The notes: generated from the sequence alone by a model not told the origin. A stretch of 64,000 bases of DNA from Stramentimicrobium sp964433555 (GCA_964433555.1 CAYSRG010000007.1:1-64000), one strand, 5' to 3'. Shown: positions 17,674 to 25,947, counted from the first letter of the stretch. A program made the numbers and translations.

Positions 17674-18480
17674 TTATAATACAATTTGAAAGGTATAATA
17701 TAGAATTGGAATAGCAAATAAAATACTGTCCATACAGTCTAAGATACCTCCATGTCCGGGTAGTAATGTACCAGAATCTTTTACTCCAAAATTTCTTTTA
17801 ATTAAAGACTCAAATAGATCTCCAATTTGGCCGGCAATTGCCGCAATAAGCCCCAAGATAAGTAATGTATATATTCTTAACGGAAGTATAGAGTAAAAAG
17901 CTAAAGCACACATGCCCCCACTTAAGAAGCCACCTATTGCACCTTCTAAGGTTTTGTTGGGACTAAGATATGGGAAAGGATGTTTTTTCCCAAAATTAAT
18001 TCCAACTAGATAAGCAAAAATATCACTTATCCAAGTGCAAAATAAGGAAAAAGTTAATAATACTTTACCATTTGTGAGTCCCCTAATTTCTATAAAGAAT
18101 GATAATAGATGACCTATATATAATGCCATAAATATAGTTAGTGTAATATTTAAAATACTACGTTTATGAGGCTTTATAAAAAAATGTTCCAAAATAATTA
18201 AAAAAAACAGCAGTGTAAAAATTAACTTAACATTACTAAATAATTCCGATATGTTTTTTAGAAATAAAAAAAATATTGTAAGAGTTACACCTAGTATTAA
18301 AGAAGGTTGATATTCTTGATGTTTTATTATATGCCACAGCTCCCAAAAAGCTAATATAGCAATTAAAATTATAGTCGAATAATATAATATTCCACCAAAG
18401 TGAATTGTTAATAATATTATAGGTAGACCAAGAACAATAGTAAGAATTCGAGCACTTATTTTCTCAAACTTTTCCCCCAA
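17674..18480 (-). CDS. cdsA: Phosphatidate cytidylyltransferase
   Basis: CdsA makes CDP-diacylglycerol from phosphatidic acid and CTP at the membrane. The 268-residue protein has seven or eight hydrophobic helices and the signature region near the C-terminus: DLFESLIKRNFGVKDSG then LLPGHGGILD. The usual arginine after GGxLD is a cysteine here (LDCMDS), an odd change inside an otherwise intact signature. The TTG start has a GGTGAG site six bases upstream and overlaps the uppS end by 17 bases. It uses the product of PlsC and PlsY, both encoded in the window. Confidence 0.93.
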   Translation of the reverse strand: MGEKFEKISARILTIVLGLPIILLTIHFGGILYYSTIILIAILAFWELWHIIKHQEYQPSLILGVTLTIFFLFLKNISELFSNVKLIFTLLFFLIILEHFFIKPHKRSILNITLTIFMALYIGHLLSFFIEIRGLTNGKVLLTFSLFCTWISDIFAYLVGINFGKKHPFPYLSPNKTLEGAIGGFLSGGMCALAFYSILPLRIYTLLILGLIAAIAGQIGDLFESLIKRNFGVKDSGTLLPGHGGILDCMDSILFAIPILYYTFQIVL

Positions 18481-19207
18481 ATTTTCTCACCCTTTTTTCA
18501 TAGTCACTTAGTGCTTTCCATAATTGTTTTTTTGAAAAATCTGGCCAGAAAGTCTTTGTAAACCACAATTCGGTATAAGCAATTTGCCACAGAAGAAAAT
18601 TGCTAATCCTTAGCTCCCCTCCTGTTCTAATTAATAAATCAGGATCAGGTACTCTCGAAGTAAAGAGGTGTCCATTAATAAGATTCTGGTTTATCTGTGA
18701 TGGATCTATTTTCCTCTGGAGAATTTTTTCAGAAATTAATTTAAAAGCATGGCACAATTCTGATCTTCCACCATAGTTAATGGCGATATTGAGTAATAAT
18801 TTTTTATTTCTTTTAGTTTTTTCTTCGATATTTTCCATAGCTAATTTAAGGGGCATAGGCAAATTGTCCCTATGTCCAATAAATCTAACTCTAATATTAT
18901 TTTCCAATAAACTCATTTTTTCTTTTTCGATCATTTCTTGAAACAGAGTCATTAGTGAGGATATTTCTTGTTTTGGTCTTTTCCAATTTTCGGTAGAAAA
19001 AGCAAATAATGTTAAAATACCTATACCAGCTTTAATTGATTCAGCAATTACCATTCTTACAGTTTTAATGCCAGCTTTATGCCCAGCGAAACGTGGCAAA
19101 TTGCGTTTCTTTGCCCATCTACCATTTCCATCCATTATAATGGATAAATGATTTGGAATTATCGTGAGCTTTGTTATATTTAAATAATTCTTATTATTTT
19201 TTAACAT
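18464..19207 (-). CDS. uppS: Isoprenyl diphosphate synthase (UppS family)
   Basis: UppS condenses isopentenyl diphosphate onto farnesyl diphosphate to give the lipid carrier for cell-wall sugars. The 247-residue protein shows IIMDGNGRWAKKR (23-35, with the catalytic Asp26), the FSTENWKRP segment and the C-terminal RTGGELRISNFLLWQ block. It is the first gene of the uppS-cdsA-dxr-rseP-ispG operon and sits 170 bases after frr behind a terminator-like hairpin. The ribosome binding site is modest (AAAAGG, about 11 bases from ATG). Confidence 0.95.
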   Translation of the reverse strand: MLKNNKNYLNITKLTIIPNHLSIIMDGNGRWAKKRNLPRFAGHKAGIKTVRMVIAESIKAGIGILTLFAFSTENWKRPKQEISSLMTLFQEMIEKEKMSLLENNIRVRFIGHRDNLPMPLKLAMENIEEKTKRNKKLLLNIAINYGGRSELCHAFKLISEKILQRKIDPSQINQNLINGHLFTSRVPDPDLLIRTGGELRISNFLLWQIAYTELWFTKTFWPDFSKKQLWKALSDYEKRVRKFGGKV

Positions 19208-19230
19208 GCATTATACTTGCCTTTTCTTAT

Positions 19231-19291
19231 AAAAAAACCCCCATTGTTAAAAAAACGATTAATACATTCTATTTATATAATAATCTGGGGG
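19231..19291 (-). terminator. Hairpin with U-run between frr and uppS
   Basis: On the minus strand CCCCCA (19291-19286) pairs with TGGGGG (19243-19238) and is followed at once by seven T (19237-19231). The 42-base loop holds a smaller GATTA/TAATC helix. The G-C-only stem plus U-run is the most convincing intrinsic terminator of the window. It lies 24-84 bases before the uppS start, so it may end the rpsB-tsf-pyrH-frr transcript or act as an attenuator for uppS. Confidence 0.55.
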
Positions 19292-19377
19292 AAATTTATT
19301 ATATTTAATAATAACCTTTTGTGTTTTCTAAGTGAGAATCTAATAAACCATCCTCTCAAGGAATAATTTTATCTTAA

Positions 19378-19935
19378 TCATACTTTCATTATTTCTATTT
19401 CTTTTGTTTTACAAATTTCATCAAGTTCTTTAATAAAGGAATCTGTTAAATCCTGTACTTTTTTAATAATTTCCTTACTTTGATCCTCAGAAATATCACC
19501 ATCTTTTTCGAGTCTTTTAACTTGGTCGTTAATTTCTCTTCTTACGTTTCTAATAGCAACTTTCCCTGATTCAATCTCTTTTTTTACTACTTTCACTATT
19601 TCTTTCCTTCGCTCTTCGGATAAAGGGGGAATGGATAGCCGGATAACAGTTCCATCACTATTAGGAGTTAAGCCAATATCAGCTTTCCAAATGGCTTTTT
19701 CAACCTCACTAACAAAATTTTTATCCCATGGTTGTATCACGATTAAATCAGATTCAGGGACAGTAATATTAGCAATTTCTTTTAAAGAGGTTAAAACACC
19801 ATAATATTCAATTTTAATTTTTTCAACTAAGGCGGTTGAAGCCCTTCCAGTTCTAATTTGAGATAATTCTGCTTTGGTTATTTCTATGGCTTTTTTCATT
19901 TTGTAATCAGCTTCTTTTGTCATCTCAAGTAACAT
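19378..19935 (-). CDS. frr: Ribosome recycling factor
   Basis: RRF splits the post-termination ribosome together with EF-G. The 185-residue protein has the canonical core: LSQIRTGRAS (25-34), YYGVLTSLKEIANITVPE (44-61), the central IQPWDK stretch, and SEERRKEIVK in the helical domain. Length is exactly typical. It follows pyrH by two bases, as in most bacteria, and ends the rpsB-tsf-pyrH-frr operon. Confidence 0.98.
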   Translation of the reverse strand: MLLEMTKEADYKMKKAIEITKAELSQIRTGRASTALVEKIKIEYYGVLTSLKEIANITVPESDLIVIQPWDKNFVSEVEKAIWKADIGLTPNSDGTVIRLSIPPLSEERRKEIVKVVKKEIESGKVAIRNVRREINDQVKRLEKDGDISEDQSKEIIKKVQDLTDSFIKELDEICKTKEIEIMKV

Positions 19936-19937
19936 AT

Positions 19938-20663
19938 CTAATCCTCCTTCACAATGGTTCCAATTTGTTCTCCTAAAATTACTTTCTTTATATTCCCAGG
20001 TAAATTCAAATTAAATACAATTACAGGTACTTTATTTTCCATGCATAATGAGATGGAAGTTGCATCCATTACTTTTAAATTTTTATTTAAAAATTCAAGA
20101 AAACTTATCTTTTTAAATTTTAAAGCATTGGTATTAACTAAGGGATCCGATTCATAAATACCATCAACTTTAGTGGCTTTTAATATTGCATCAGCTTCTA
20201 ACTCTATTGCTCTCAAAGCTGCAGCAGTGTCAGTGGTAAAAAAGGGGTGACCAGTGCCAGCCGCCAGAATAACAATACGTCCTTTTTCTAAATGTCTTAT
20301 TGCTCTTCTTCTAATATAAGGTTCGGCAATTGATCTCATTTCAATAGCTGTTTGTACTCTTGTTTCAATATTAAGTTTTTCTAAAAAATCTTGTAAGGCA
20401 AGAGCATTAATAACCGTACCTAACATTCCCATATAATCAGCAGAAACCTGGTTGATACCTTTAGCAGTAGCTTCTCTTCCTCTAAAAATATTTCCTCCTC
20501 CTATAACAACGGCAATCTGAATTCCCATCTGTTTTATTTCCGCTAATTCAGCCGAGATGAACTTAACACGCTCAATTTCGATACCAACTTTTTTTTCACC
20601 GGAGAAAGACTCGCCTCCTAATTTCAATAGTATCCTTTTGTAAATAGCTTGTTCTTTTTTCAT
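19938..20663 (-). CDS. pyrH: UMP kinase
   Basis: PyrH phosphorylates UMP to UDP with ATP and is normally a GTP-activated, UTP-inhibited hexamer. The 241-residue protein belongs to the amino-acid-kinase fold: LLKLGGESFSG at the N-terminus, VIGGGNIFRG (about 52-61), ADYMGMLGTVINALALQD, and GTGHPFFTTDTAAALRA for nucleotide binding. The gene lies between tsf and frr in the conserved translation operon. The C-terminal strand VPVIVFNLNLPGNI is typical. No oddities. Confidence 0.98.
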   Translation of the reverse strand: MKKEQAIYKRILLKLGGESFSGEKKVGIEIERVKFISAELAEIKQMGIQIAVVIGGGNIFRGREATAKGINQVSADYMGMLGTVINALALQDFLEKLNIETRVQTAIEMRSIAEPYIRRRAIRHLEKGRIVILAAGTGHPFFTTDTAAALRAIELEADAILKATKVDGIYESDPLVNTNALKFKKISFLEFLNKNLKVMDATSISLCMENKVPVIVFNLNLPGNIKKVILGEQIGTIVKED

Positions 20664-20736
20664 TTTACTCGAATTTATTAATTTTTTTAGAAAGGGTATA
20701 ATTTATCAAGAGTAGATTATAAAAAATATATTATAT

Positions 20737-21330
20737 CTACTCACCTAGTTGATATCTCACGAATCTTTTAATTTGGATATTTTCTTTTAATTTAGATATA
20801 GTTTCCAAGATTAATTGATTAACATCGATCTCGGGATTACGAATATAATCTTGCTCAATTAAACAATGTTCTTTTAAAAATTTATTTAATTTTCCCTCTA
20901 CAATATTATCAATTACCTTTTCCGGTTTATTAGTATTTTTCAGTTGACTGCAATAAATTTCTTTTTCTTTCTGGACTATATCTTCTGGTACATCTTCCCT
21001 TTTGATATATTTAGGATTGGCAGCTGCAATCTGTAGGGTAATATTTTTTGCCAGATCATTAAATTCTTGAGTTTTAGCAACAAAGTCAGTCTCACAATTA
21101 ATTTCCAGAAGTACACCAACCCTACCATTTAAATGGATATATGATGCAATTTTTCCATTTAAAGCTTTCCGTCCCAGTTTTGAGGTCGCAGCTTGAATAC
21201 CCTTTTTACGTAAATAATCTACTGCCTTTTCTAAATCTCCATTAGTATGTGTCAGTGCTTTTTTGCAATCCATCATACCAGCACCAGTTTTCTCTCTCAA
21301 CTCTTTCACTAGTTCAGCTTTAATAGTCAT
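20737..21330 (-). CDS. tsf: Elongation factor Ts
   Basis: EF-Ts is the GDP exchange factor for EF-Tu. The 197-residue protein has the N-terminal UBA-like domain with LREKTGAGMMDCKKAL (10-25) and the core motif INCETDFVAKTQEF (about 78-91), whose TDFV part contacts EF-Tu. It is a short form (about 200 residues) as in several thermophilic and Bacillota-like groups; the second core subdomain is missing compared with E. coli. It sits 46 bases after rpsB. Confidence 0.97.
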   Translation of the reverse strand: MTIKAELVKELREKTGAGMMDCKKALTHTNGDLEKAVDYLRKKGIQAATSKLGRKALNGKIASYIHLNGRVGVLLEINCETDFVAKTQEFNDLAKNITLQIAAANPKYIKREDVPEDIVQKEKEIYCSQLKNTNKPEKVIDNIVEGKLNKFLKEHCLIEQDYIRNPEIDVNQLILETISKLKENIQIKRFVRYQLGE

Positions 21331-21376
21331 TTTTCCAAGCTCTCCTTATATGTTGAACTTATACACAAAATTATTA

Positions 21377-22090
21377 TTATACAGCAATTTTAACATTATC
21401 TTCTAGAGATATTTTTTTACCTTCCATGACAGCATCAGCAATAACAGATGTCAATAATTTAATTGCTCTTATTGCATCATCATTTCCAGGAATTATATAG
21501 TCAATCTCTTCTGGATTACAGTTAGTATCAACAACTGCTACTATAGGTATAGATAGTTTTCTAGCTTCTGTTACTGCGTTTCTTTCTCTTTTAGGATCAA
21601 TAATAAATAAGGCATCTGGTAGTTTTTCCATATTTTTAATACCCGTTAAGATCCTTTCTAGCTTTTCTTGTTCTCTTTTTAAAATAATAACTTCTTTTTT
21701 CGGTAATAAAGAAAATTGACCGCTCTTTTCCATTTCTTCTAAATGGAAAAGACGTTTTACTCTTTGATTAATGGTATTAAAATTGGTCAATGTTCCACCA
21801 AGCCATCTATAATTAATATAAGGCATACCACATCTCTCTGCTTCAGAACTAATAGATTCTTGTGCCTGTTTTTTTGTTCCTACAAATAAAATAGTACCAT
21901 TTTTACTGGTAAGTTCACGTACAAAGTTATAGGCATCATCAATAAGTTTAACTGTCTGTTGCAAGTCTATAATGTAAATATTATTTCTTTCAGTAAAAAT
22001 ATAGGATCTCATTCTAGGATCCCAACGTCTTTTTTGGTGTCCAAAATGTACACCAGATTCTAACAATTGTTTCATTGATACAACACTCAA
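21377..22090 (-). CDS. rpsB: 30S ribosomal protein S2
   Basis: S2 joins the 30S subunit late and is needed for mRNA binding. The 237-residue protein opens with SVVSMKQLLESGVHFGHQ, then RRWDPRMRSYIFTERN, and has the YRWLGGTLTN (about 95-104) and IPIVAVVDTNCNPEEIDYIIPGNDDA hallmarks. The start is a TTG at 22090 with GGAG nine bases upstream; this gives the family N-terminus, while the ATG five codons later would cut it. A strong promoter lies about 170 bases upstream. Confidence 0.98.
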   Translation of the reverse strand: MSVVSMKQLLESGVHFGHQKRRWDPRMRSYIFTERNNIYIIDLQQTVKLIDDAYNFVRELTSKNGTILFVGTKKQAQESISSEAERCGMPYINYRWLGGTLTNFNTINQRVKRLFHLEEMEKSGQFSLLPKKEVIILKREQEKLERILTGIKNMEKLPDALFIIDPKRERNAVTEARKLSIPIVAVVDTNCNPEEIDYIIPGNDDAIRAIKLLTSVIADAVMEGKKISLEDNVKIAV

Positions 22091-22201
22091 ATGGTCACTC
22101 TCCTTTTTTGATATCTATTTTAAAATTTTTTAATTTTTCAATAATACATATTTGTTAAAATTATTTAATTCTTAATTATTAATAATTTAACATATTTTTT
22201 C

Positions 22202-22231
22202 TTTGAATATTTTCAATTCAAATGTATTGAA
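22202..22231 (-). promoter_or_regulatory. Alternative hairpins in the rpsB leader
   Basis: Within the predicted 165-base leader, TTTGAAT (22202-22208) pairs with ATTCAAA (22216-22222), while TTCAAT (22212-22217) can instead pair with ATTGAA (22226-22231). The two helices share bases and exclude each other. In other bacteria S2 represses its own leader, so this could be a control site, but the pairings are short and AT-only. Confidence 0.3.
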
Positions 22232-22261
22232 GCAAATTAAACTATACTACAAAACCAAATA

Positions 22262-22290
22262 AGTATAACATACTTAGATTTGTTATTCAA
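22262..22290 (-). promoter_or_regulatory. Predicted sigma-70-type promoter of rpsB
   Basis: On the minus strand TTGAAT (22290-22285) is separated by exactly 17 bases from TATACT (22267-22262), and the -10 is preceded by TGT, an extended -10 form. Transcription would start near 22255 and leave a leader of about 165 bases before the rpsB TTG. This is one of the best promoter matches in the window. Confidence 0.6.
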
Positions 22291-22399
22291 GTTAGATATT
22301 TATAATTTTAATAAATATTATGCATTATAGCTCATTTAATAGGATATCTACATATTAGGCGTTGTAAGATGGTATTAAAAAATACTAAGCTTCCTAGAA

Positions 22400-22477
22400 G
22401 GCACTATTAATTATAATCTTTTTCAGTTTATATCCATCAATAATATATTAACCAAACTTTTCTAGAGTAATAGTGCC
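22400..22477. repeat. Perfect 10-base inverted repeat, possible RNA hairpin
   Basis: GGCACTATTA (22400-22409) and TAATAGTGCC (22468-22477) are exact reverse complements separated by 58 bases. The left arm abuts CTTCCTAGAAG, itself a small hairpin. The element lies upstream of the predicted rpsB promoter, so it is not in that leader. It may be a small RNA, a processing site or a decayed mobile repeat. Confidence 0.4.
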
Positions 22478-22795
22478 AATTACTTCAGATTCCAGTTAAA
22501 AAATCATATTCTGATATATTTTAATCTTTATAGTTATAGATATTATAACAGTTACAGACACTTGAGGGTAATTATTCTTTTTAAAATTCCCTTCTATATT
22601 AATCCCAATCTTAATAATTATTAAGATCCTGAATATCTAGCTTTCAGTATCCTGTATTACAAATCTTTATTTTACCCGGGTATAGGTATAAAATTTATAG
22701 TAATTATACATTCTTTCTTAAAATCTAACTGAGCACATATGCTTTATTTAAAAAGAGTATTTTATATTTCCTGAAATATTTTTGAAATTTCGATA

Positions 22796-24232
22796 CTATA
22801 AAATATACTTACTTAAATCTTCTTTTTGAATGATATTTTGTAAGCGATTTACAACATATTTCTTGGTTATTATAATTTTCCTCTTACCTATCTTAGGGGT
22901 ATTAAAGGAAATGCGATCTAATAACTTTTCCATAACAGTGTATAGTCTTCTTGCTCCAATATTTTCATTTTGTTCGTTTAATACTGAGGCTATTTTAGAG
23001 ATTTCTTTAATTGCGTCACTATCAAAGTCAAGGTCAATTCCCTCTGTGTTTAGAAGTGCTTTATATTGTTTTATTAATGAATTATCTGGTTCAATAAGTA
23101 TTTTCTCTAAATCTTCCTGATTAAGGCTGTTTAATTCTACACGCAAAGGAAACCGTCCCTGTAATTCAGGGATTAAATCAGAAGGCTTAGAAACATTAAA
23201 AGCACCAGCAGCGATAAAAAGAACATAATCAGTTTTTACTGCACCGTATTTAGTCATTATAGTTGATCCTTCAATTATAGGTAGAATATCTCTTTGTACT
23301 CCACTTCTTGATACATCAGGTCCATACGATTTTTCTTTCATTGCTATTTTATCGATTTCATCAATAAAGACTATTCCCAACTCCTCGGTCCTATGAATTG
23401 CCTCTTTTGCTATTTTATTCATATCCAATAATTTTTCTAATTCATCATCCAGAAGGATTTTTCGAGCCTCTGAAATTTTAACTTTTTTTCTTTTTTTTCT
23501 GTTAGGTAACATTTTATCTAAAATTTCTTTAAAATCAATCCCGATTCCTTCCATTCCCATATTTGAAAATATCTCTATTGAAGAATGGCTTTGTTCCTCA
23601 ATTTCAATGCTAATTTCTCTTTCTTCTAATTCACCTTTTCGTAGTTTATTTTTTAATATCTCTTTTGTTTTTAATAATCTTTCTTTTTGTAAATCATGAC
23701 TACTCAATGGAGTCTCAATTTCAATCATATTTTTCTCTTTATCAATATTATCTATAGATTGATTGGTTTGAAAATCTTTATAAGAGGTATCTCTCCTATC
23801 TTTCTTGTCAATCTGACCGGTAGGAAGTAATGCTTGTAATATTCTTTCTTCAACTCTTTCTTTGGCATTCCCTCGGATCTCTTCCATTTTTTCTTTACGT
23901 ATAAGTTGTACTGCAGCTTGTACCAGATCTCTTATCATAGAATCAACATCTTTGCCCACATAACCTACTTCGGTAAATTTAGTAGCTTCTACTTTAATAA
24001 ATGGTGCTCGAACTAATTTAGCTAATCTACGAGCAATTTCAGTTTTACCTACCCCTGTTGGACCAATCATTATAATATTTTTTGGAGTTACCTCTTCTAT
24101 TAATGATTTGGGCAGCTTTTTTCTTCTAATTCTATTTCTTAGAGCAATTGCAACCGCTTCTTTTGCTTGTTTTTGTCCCACAATATATTTATCTAATTCT
24201 GCTACTATTTCAGATGGGATCAAATCCTCCAA
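22796..24232 (-). CDS. hslU: ATP-dependent protease ATPase subunit HslU
   Basis: HslU is the AAA+ hexamer that unfolds substrates and feeds them to the HslV peptidase. The 478-residue protein has LDKYIVGQKQAKEAVAIALRNR at 13-34, Walker A GPTGVGKT (57-64), the pore-loop region VGYVGKDVDS (about 88-97), the charged I domain (about 110-245), Walker B IVFIDEIDKI and the sensor LQGRFPLRVEL. The C-terminus ends in LSKYIL, the tail that docks into HslV. The TTG start has a perfect AAGGAGG seven bases upstream. It lies 18 bases after hslV. Confidence 0.97.
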   Translation of the reverse strand: MEDLIPSEIVAELDKYIVGQKQAKEAVAIALRNRIRRKKLPKSLIEEVTPKNIIMIGPTGVGKTEIARRLAKLVRAPFIKVEATKFTEVGYVGKDVDSMIRDLVQAAVQLIRKEKMEEIRGNAKERVEERILQALLPTGQIDKKDRRDTSYKDFQTNQSIDNIDKEKNMIEIETPLSSHDLQKERLLKTKEILKNKLRKGELEEREISIEIEEQSHSSIEIFSNMGMEGIGIDFKEILDKMLPNRKKRKKVKISEARKILLDDELEKLLDMNKIAKEAIHRTEELGIVFIDEIDKIAMKEKSYGPDVSRSGVQRDILPIIEGSTIMTKYGAVKTDYVLFIAAGAFNVSKPSDLIPELQGRFPLRVELNSLNQEDLEKILIEPDNSLIKQYKALLNTEGIDLDFDSDAIKEISKIASVLNEQNENIGARRLYTVMEKLLDRISFNTPKIGKRKIIITKKYVVNRLQNIIQKEDLSKYIL

Positions 24233-24250
24233 TATATTCCTCCTTCATTA

Positions 24251-24781
24251 TCACTTTAATGTTTCTGTGGTAATATAATTATTAGTATAGATACAAATAG
24301 AGGCAGTAATCTTTAATGACTCCTGAGCAATTTCTGTAGCAGATAGTTGAGTGAATGAAAGCAAAGCCTGAGCTGATGCTAAGGCATATGGACCACCAGA
24401 ACCGATTGCTGCAATAGGTTTATCGGGTTCTATAATATCACCATTTCCAGAAATTGTAAACATATCTTGTAAGTCTGCAACTATAAGTAAAGCTTCTAAT
24501 CTTCTGAGAGCCTTATCAGTTCTCCAGTCCTTAGCCAGTTCGATAGATGCTCTTTTTAAATTACCATGAAATTCCTCTAACTTATTTTCAAACCTTTCAT
24601 ATAAAGTAAGTGCATCTGCTGCACCACCAGCAAAACCGGTTAGCACTTTATTATGATAAATTTTTCTTATTTTTCTGGCCTCATTTTTAGCAATTGTATT
24701 TCCCATAGTTATTTGTCCATCTCCAGCAATAGCAATTTCATTGTTTCTTCTAACGGCAAGGATTGTTGTCCCTTTATACAT
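24251..24781 (-). CDS. hslV: ATP-dependent protease peptidase subunit HslV
   Basis: HslV is the proteasome-beta-like threonine peptidase of the HslUV complex. The 176-residue protein has GTTILAVRR at its start: Thr5 should become the catalytic N-terminal residue after removal of the four-residue MYKG leader. The GDGQITMGNTIAK segment, with conserved Gly and Asp, and LLTGFAGGAADALTL-like stretch are typical. Short propeptides of this kind are also known in Bacillota and Thermotoga homologues. It is followed at once by hslU and preceded by xerC, the codV-clpQ-clpY order of Bacillus. Confidence 0.97.
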   Translation of the reverse strand: MYKGTTILAVRRNNEIAIAGDGQITMGNTIAKNEARKIRKIYHNKVLTGFAGGAADALTLYERFENKLEEFHGNLKRASIELAKDWRTDKALRRLEALLIVADLQDMFTISGNGDIIEPDKPIAAIGSGGPYALASAQALLSFTQLSATEIAQESLKITASICIYTNNYITTETLK

Positions 24782-24851
24782 AGATAAAATCCTTTCAATT
24801 ATTATTCTTAGGTAAATCTTTCAATTATTACTATGATTTTTTTTCCTAATC

Positions 24852-24890
24852 TTAAGGATGTTCAAAGGGGATTCTTCCCCCTTGAAAACC
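24852..24890. repeat. Diverged copy of the 39-44 bp palindromic repeat
   Basis: TTCAAAGGGG and CCCCCTTGAA form a hairpin with a 6-base loop. Aligned without gaps, this 39-base stretch agrees with the exact repeats at 28062 and 28184 at 24 positions and keeps the same GGAT-TTCA-GGG-CCC-TTG layout. It sits between xerC and hslV. No U-run follows on the minus strand, so it is unlikely to be a plain terminator. Confidence 0.45.
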
Positions 24891-24937
24891 ATTAATAATT
24901 TTTTAAGTTATCCATTGTTATTCATATAGAAAAGATC

Positions 24938-24981
24938 TTTTATAGTATCAGATATTTTTCGAAATTCTGATAACATAAATG
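24938..24981. repeat. TTTTATAGTAT-family intergenic repeat with hairpin
   Basis: The element begins TTTTATAGTAT (24938-24948) and contains a perfect 7-base hairpin TATCAGA (24946-24952) with TCTGATA (24966-24972). It aligns over about 43 bases with the element at 48214-48255. It lies downstream of xerC on the minus strand, 46 bases past the stop. Confidence 0.4.
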
Positions 24982-25026
24982 TAATCTTTTATTTTATATT
25001 TTATCAGTTTTTTAAAATATTGTTTA

Positions 25027-25947
25027 CTATTTTCTCGGGATAGATTTTTTGTATATTTCAATCAATTTACCTTTAGTAATATGAGTGTAAATCTGAGTGG
25101 TTGATAAACTTTCATGTCCCAATAATTCCTGTACCGAACGCAAATCAGCACCACCATTTAAGAGATGGGTAGCAAAAGTATGACGAAAAACATGTGGGCT
25201 TATCTTTTTATTTAAACAAGCTAATCGCATATTTTTATTAATTATCATTCTAATGCTTCTGGTAGAAAGTCTTTCACCAAAACAACTTATAAACATAGCT
25301 TTTCCTGAAATTAATTTATAATAATTCTTCCTAGGTATCAACTCTCTGACTTTCAAATAGTTTTTCAAAGCATTTTTTACGGGTCGACTGAGCGGCAAAA
25401 TTCTTTCTTTGGAACCTTTGCCTAAAACTTTCATTGTATCATCATCCAGACTAATATCATCAATGTCCAGATTGGATAATTCAGTCACTCTTATCCCAGT
25501 ACCATATAACAATTCAATAATAGCCTTATCCCTAATGCCAATAGGTTTTTCTGTTTTTATTGAATCAATTAATCTCAATACTTCTTCCAAAAATAAGAAA
25601 TCCGGTAATTTCTTTTTAATTCTCGGTATTTGTACATATTCTGCAGGATTTCTATTAATATAATCTTGTTGAACTAGGTATCTATAAAAGACACGGAATG
25701 AAGATATTTTTCGGGCAATTGTTCTATCACTATAATTTTTTTGTTTTAAATAGACTATATAACCTCTAAGCATCTGATAATTCACATCAGTTAGGCTATC
25801 TACCTTTTTAATATCTTTGGAAAATTGGATTAAGCTAATAATATCTTTTATATAAGCATTTATGGTATTTTGAGAAAAATTCTTTTTTTCTTTTAAATAT
25901 TTTCTATATTCTTTTATATTATTTATACTTTTTATAATGTCATTCAT
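25027..25947 (-). CDS. xerC: Tyrosine recombinase XerC/XerD
   Basis: Xer recombinases resolve chromosome dimers at dif with FtsK. The catalytic set is complete: Arg153 in GTGIRVTEL, Lys177 in GKGSKER, His252 and Arg255 in SPHVFRHTFATHLLNGG, His278 in LLGHESLSTT, and nucleophile Tyr287 in QIYTH (numbered from the ATG at 25947). The core-binding N-terminal domain is about 1-100. I chose the ATG at 25947 because AAAAGG stands nine bases before it and it overlaps the topA stop (ATGAATGA); a GTG at 25965 adds six residues. Position after topA and before hslV matches Bacillus codV. No phage or integron context is present. Confidence 0.93.
   Translation of the reverse strand: MNDIIKSINNIKEYRKYLKEKKNFSQNTINAYIKDIISLIQFSKDIKKVDSLTDVNYQMLRGYIVYLKQKNYSDRTIARKISSFRVFYRYLVQQDYINRNPAEYVQIPRIKKKLPDFLFLEEVLRLIDSIKTEKPIGIRDKAIIELLYGTGIRVTELSNLDIDDISLDDDTMKVLGKGSKERILPLSRPVKNALKNYLKVRELIPRKNYYKLISGKAMFISCFGERLSTRSIRMIINKNMRLACLNKKISPHVFRHTFATHLLNGGADLRSVQELLGHESLSTTQIYTHITKGKLIEIYKKSIPRK

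Larger units (their letters stand above)
22091..22795. other. Long intergenic region between hslU and rpsB
   Basis: These 705 bases contain no credible coding frame and no tRNA. They hold the rpsB promoter and leader (22091-22290), a perfect 10-base inverted repeat GGCACTATTA/TAATAGTGCC at 22400-22409 and 22468-22477, a small hairpin CTTC/GAAG beside its left arm, a GAT-CTGAA/TTCAG-ATC hairpin near 22624-22650, and an isolated palindrome TACCCGGGTA (22673-22682). The right end (about 22756-22804) carries a TTTTATAGTAT-type repeat overlapping the hslU stop. In Bacillus this place holds codY, which is absent here. Confidence 0.5.

Noticed and set aside
17160..17714. 184-codon plus-strand open frame opposite dxr
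   Set aside because: It lies fully antisense to dxr and the end of cdsA, is composed of hydrophobic shadow sequence and has no family motif; dxr is unmistakable on the other strand.
25027..25947. Phage or integron integrase
   Set aside because: The gene is in the topA-xerC-hslV housekeeping order and nothing mobile flanks it.
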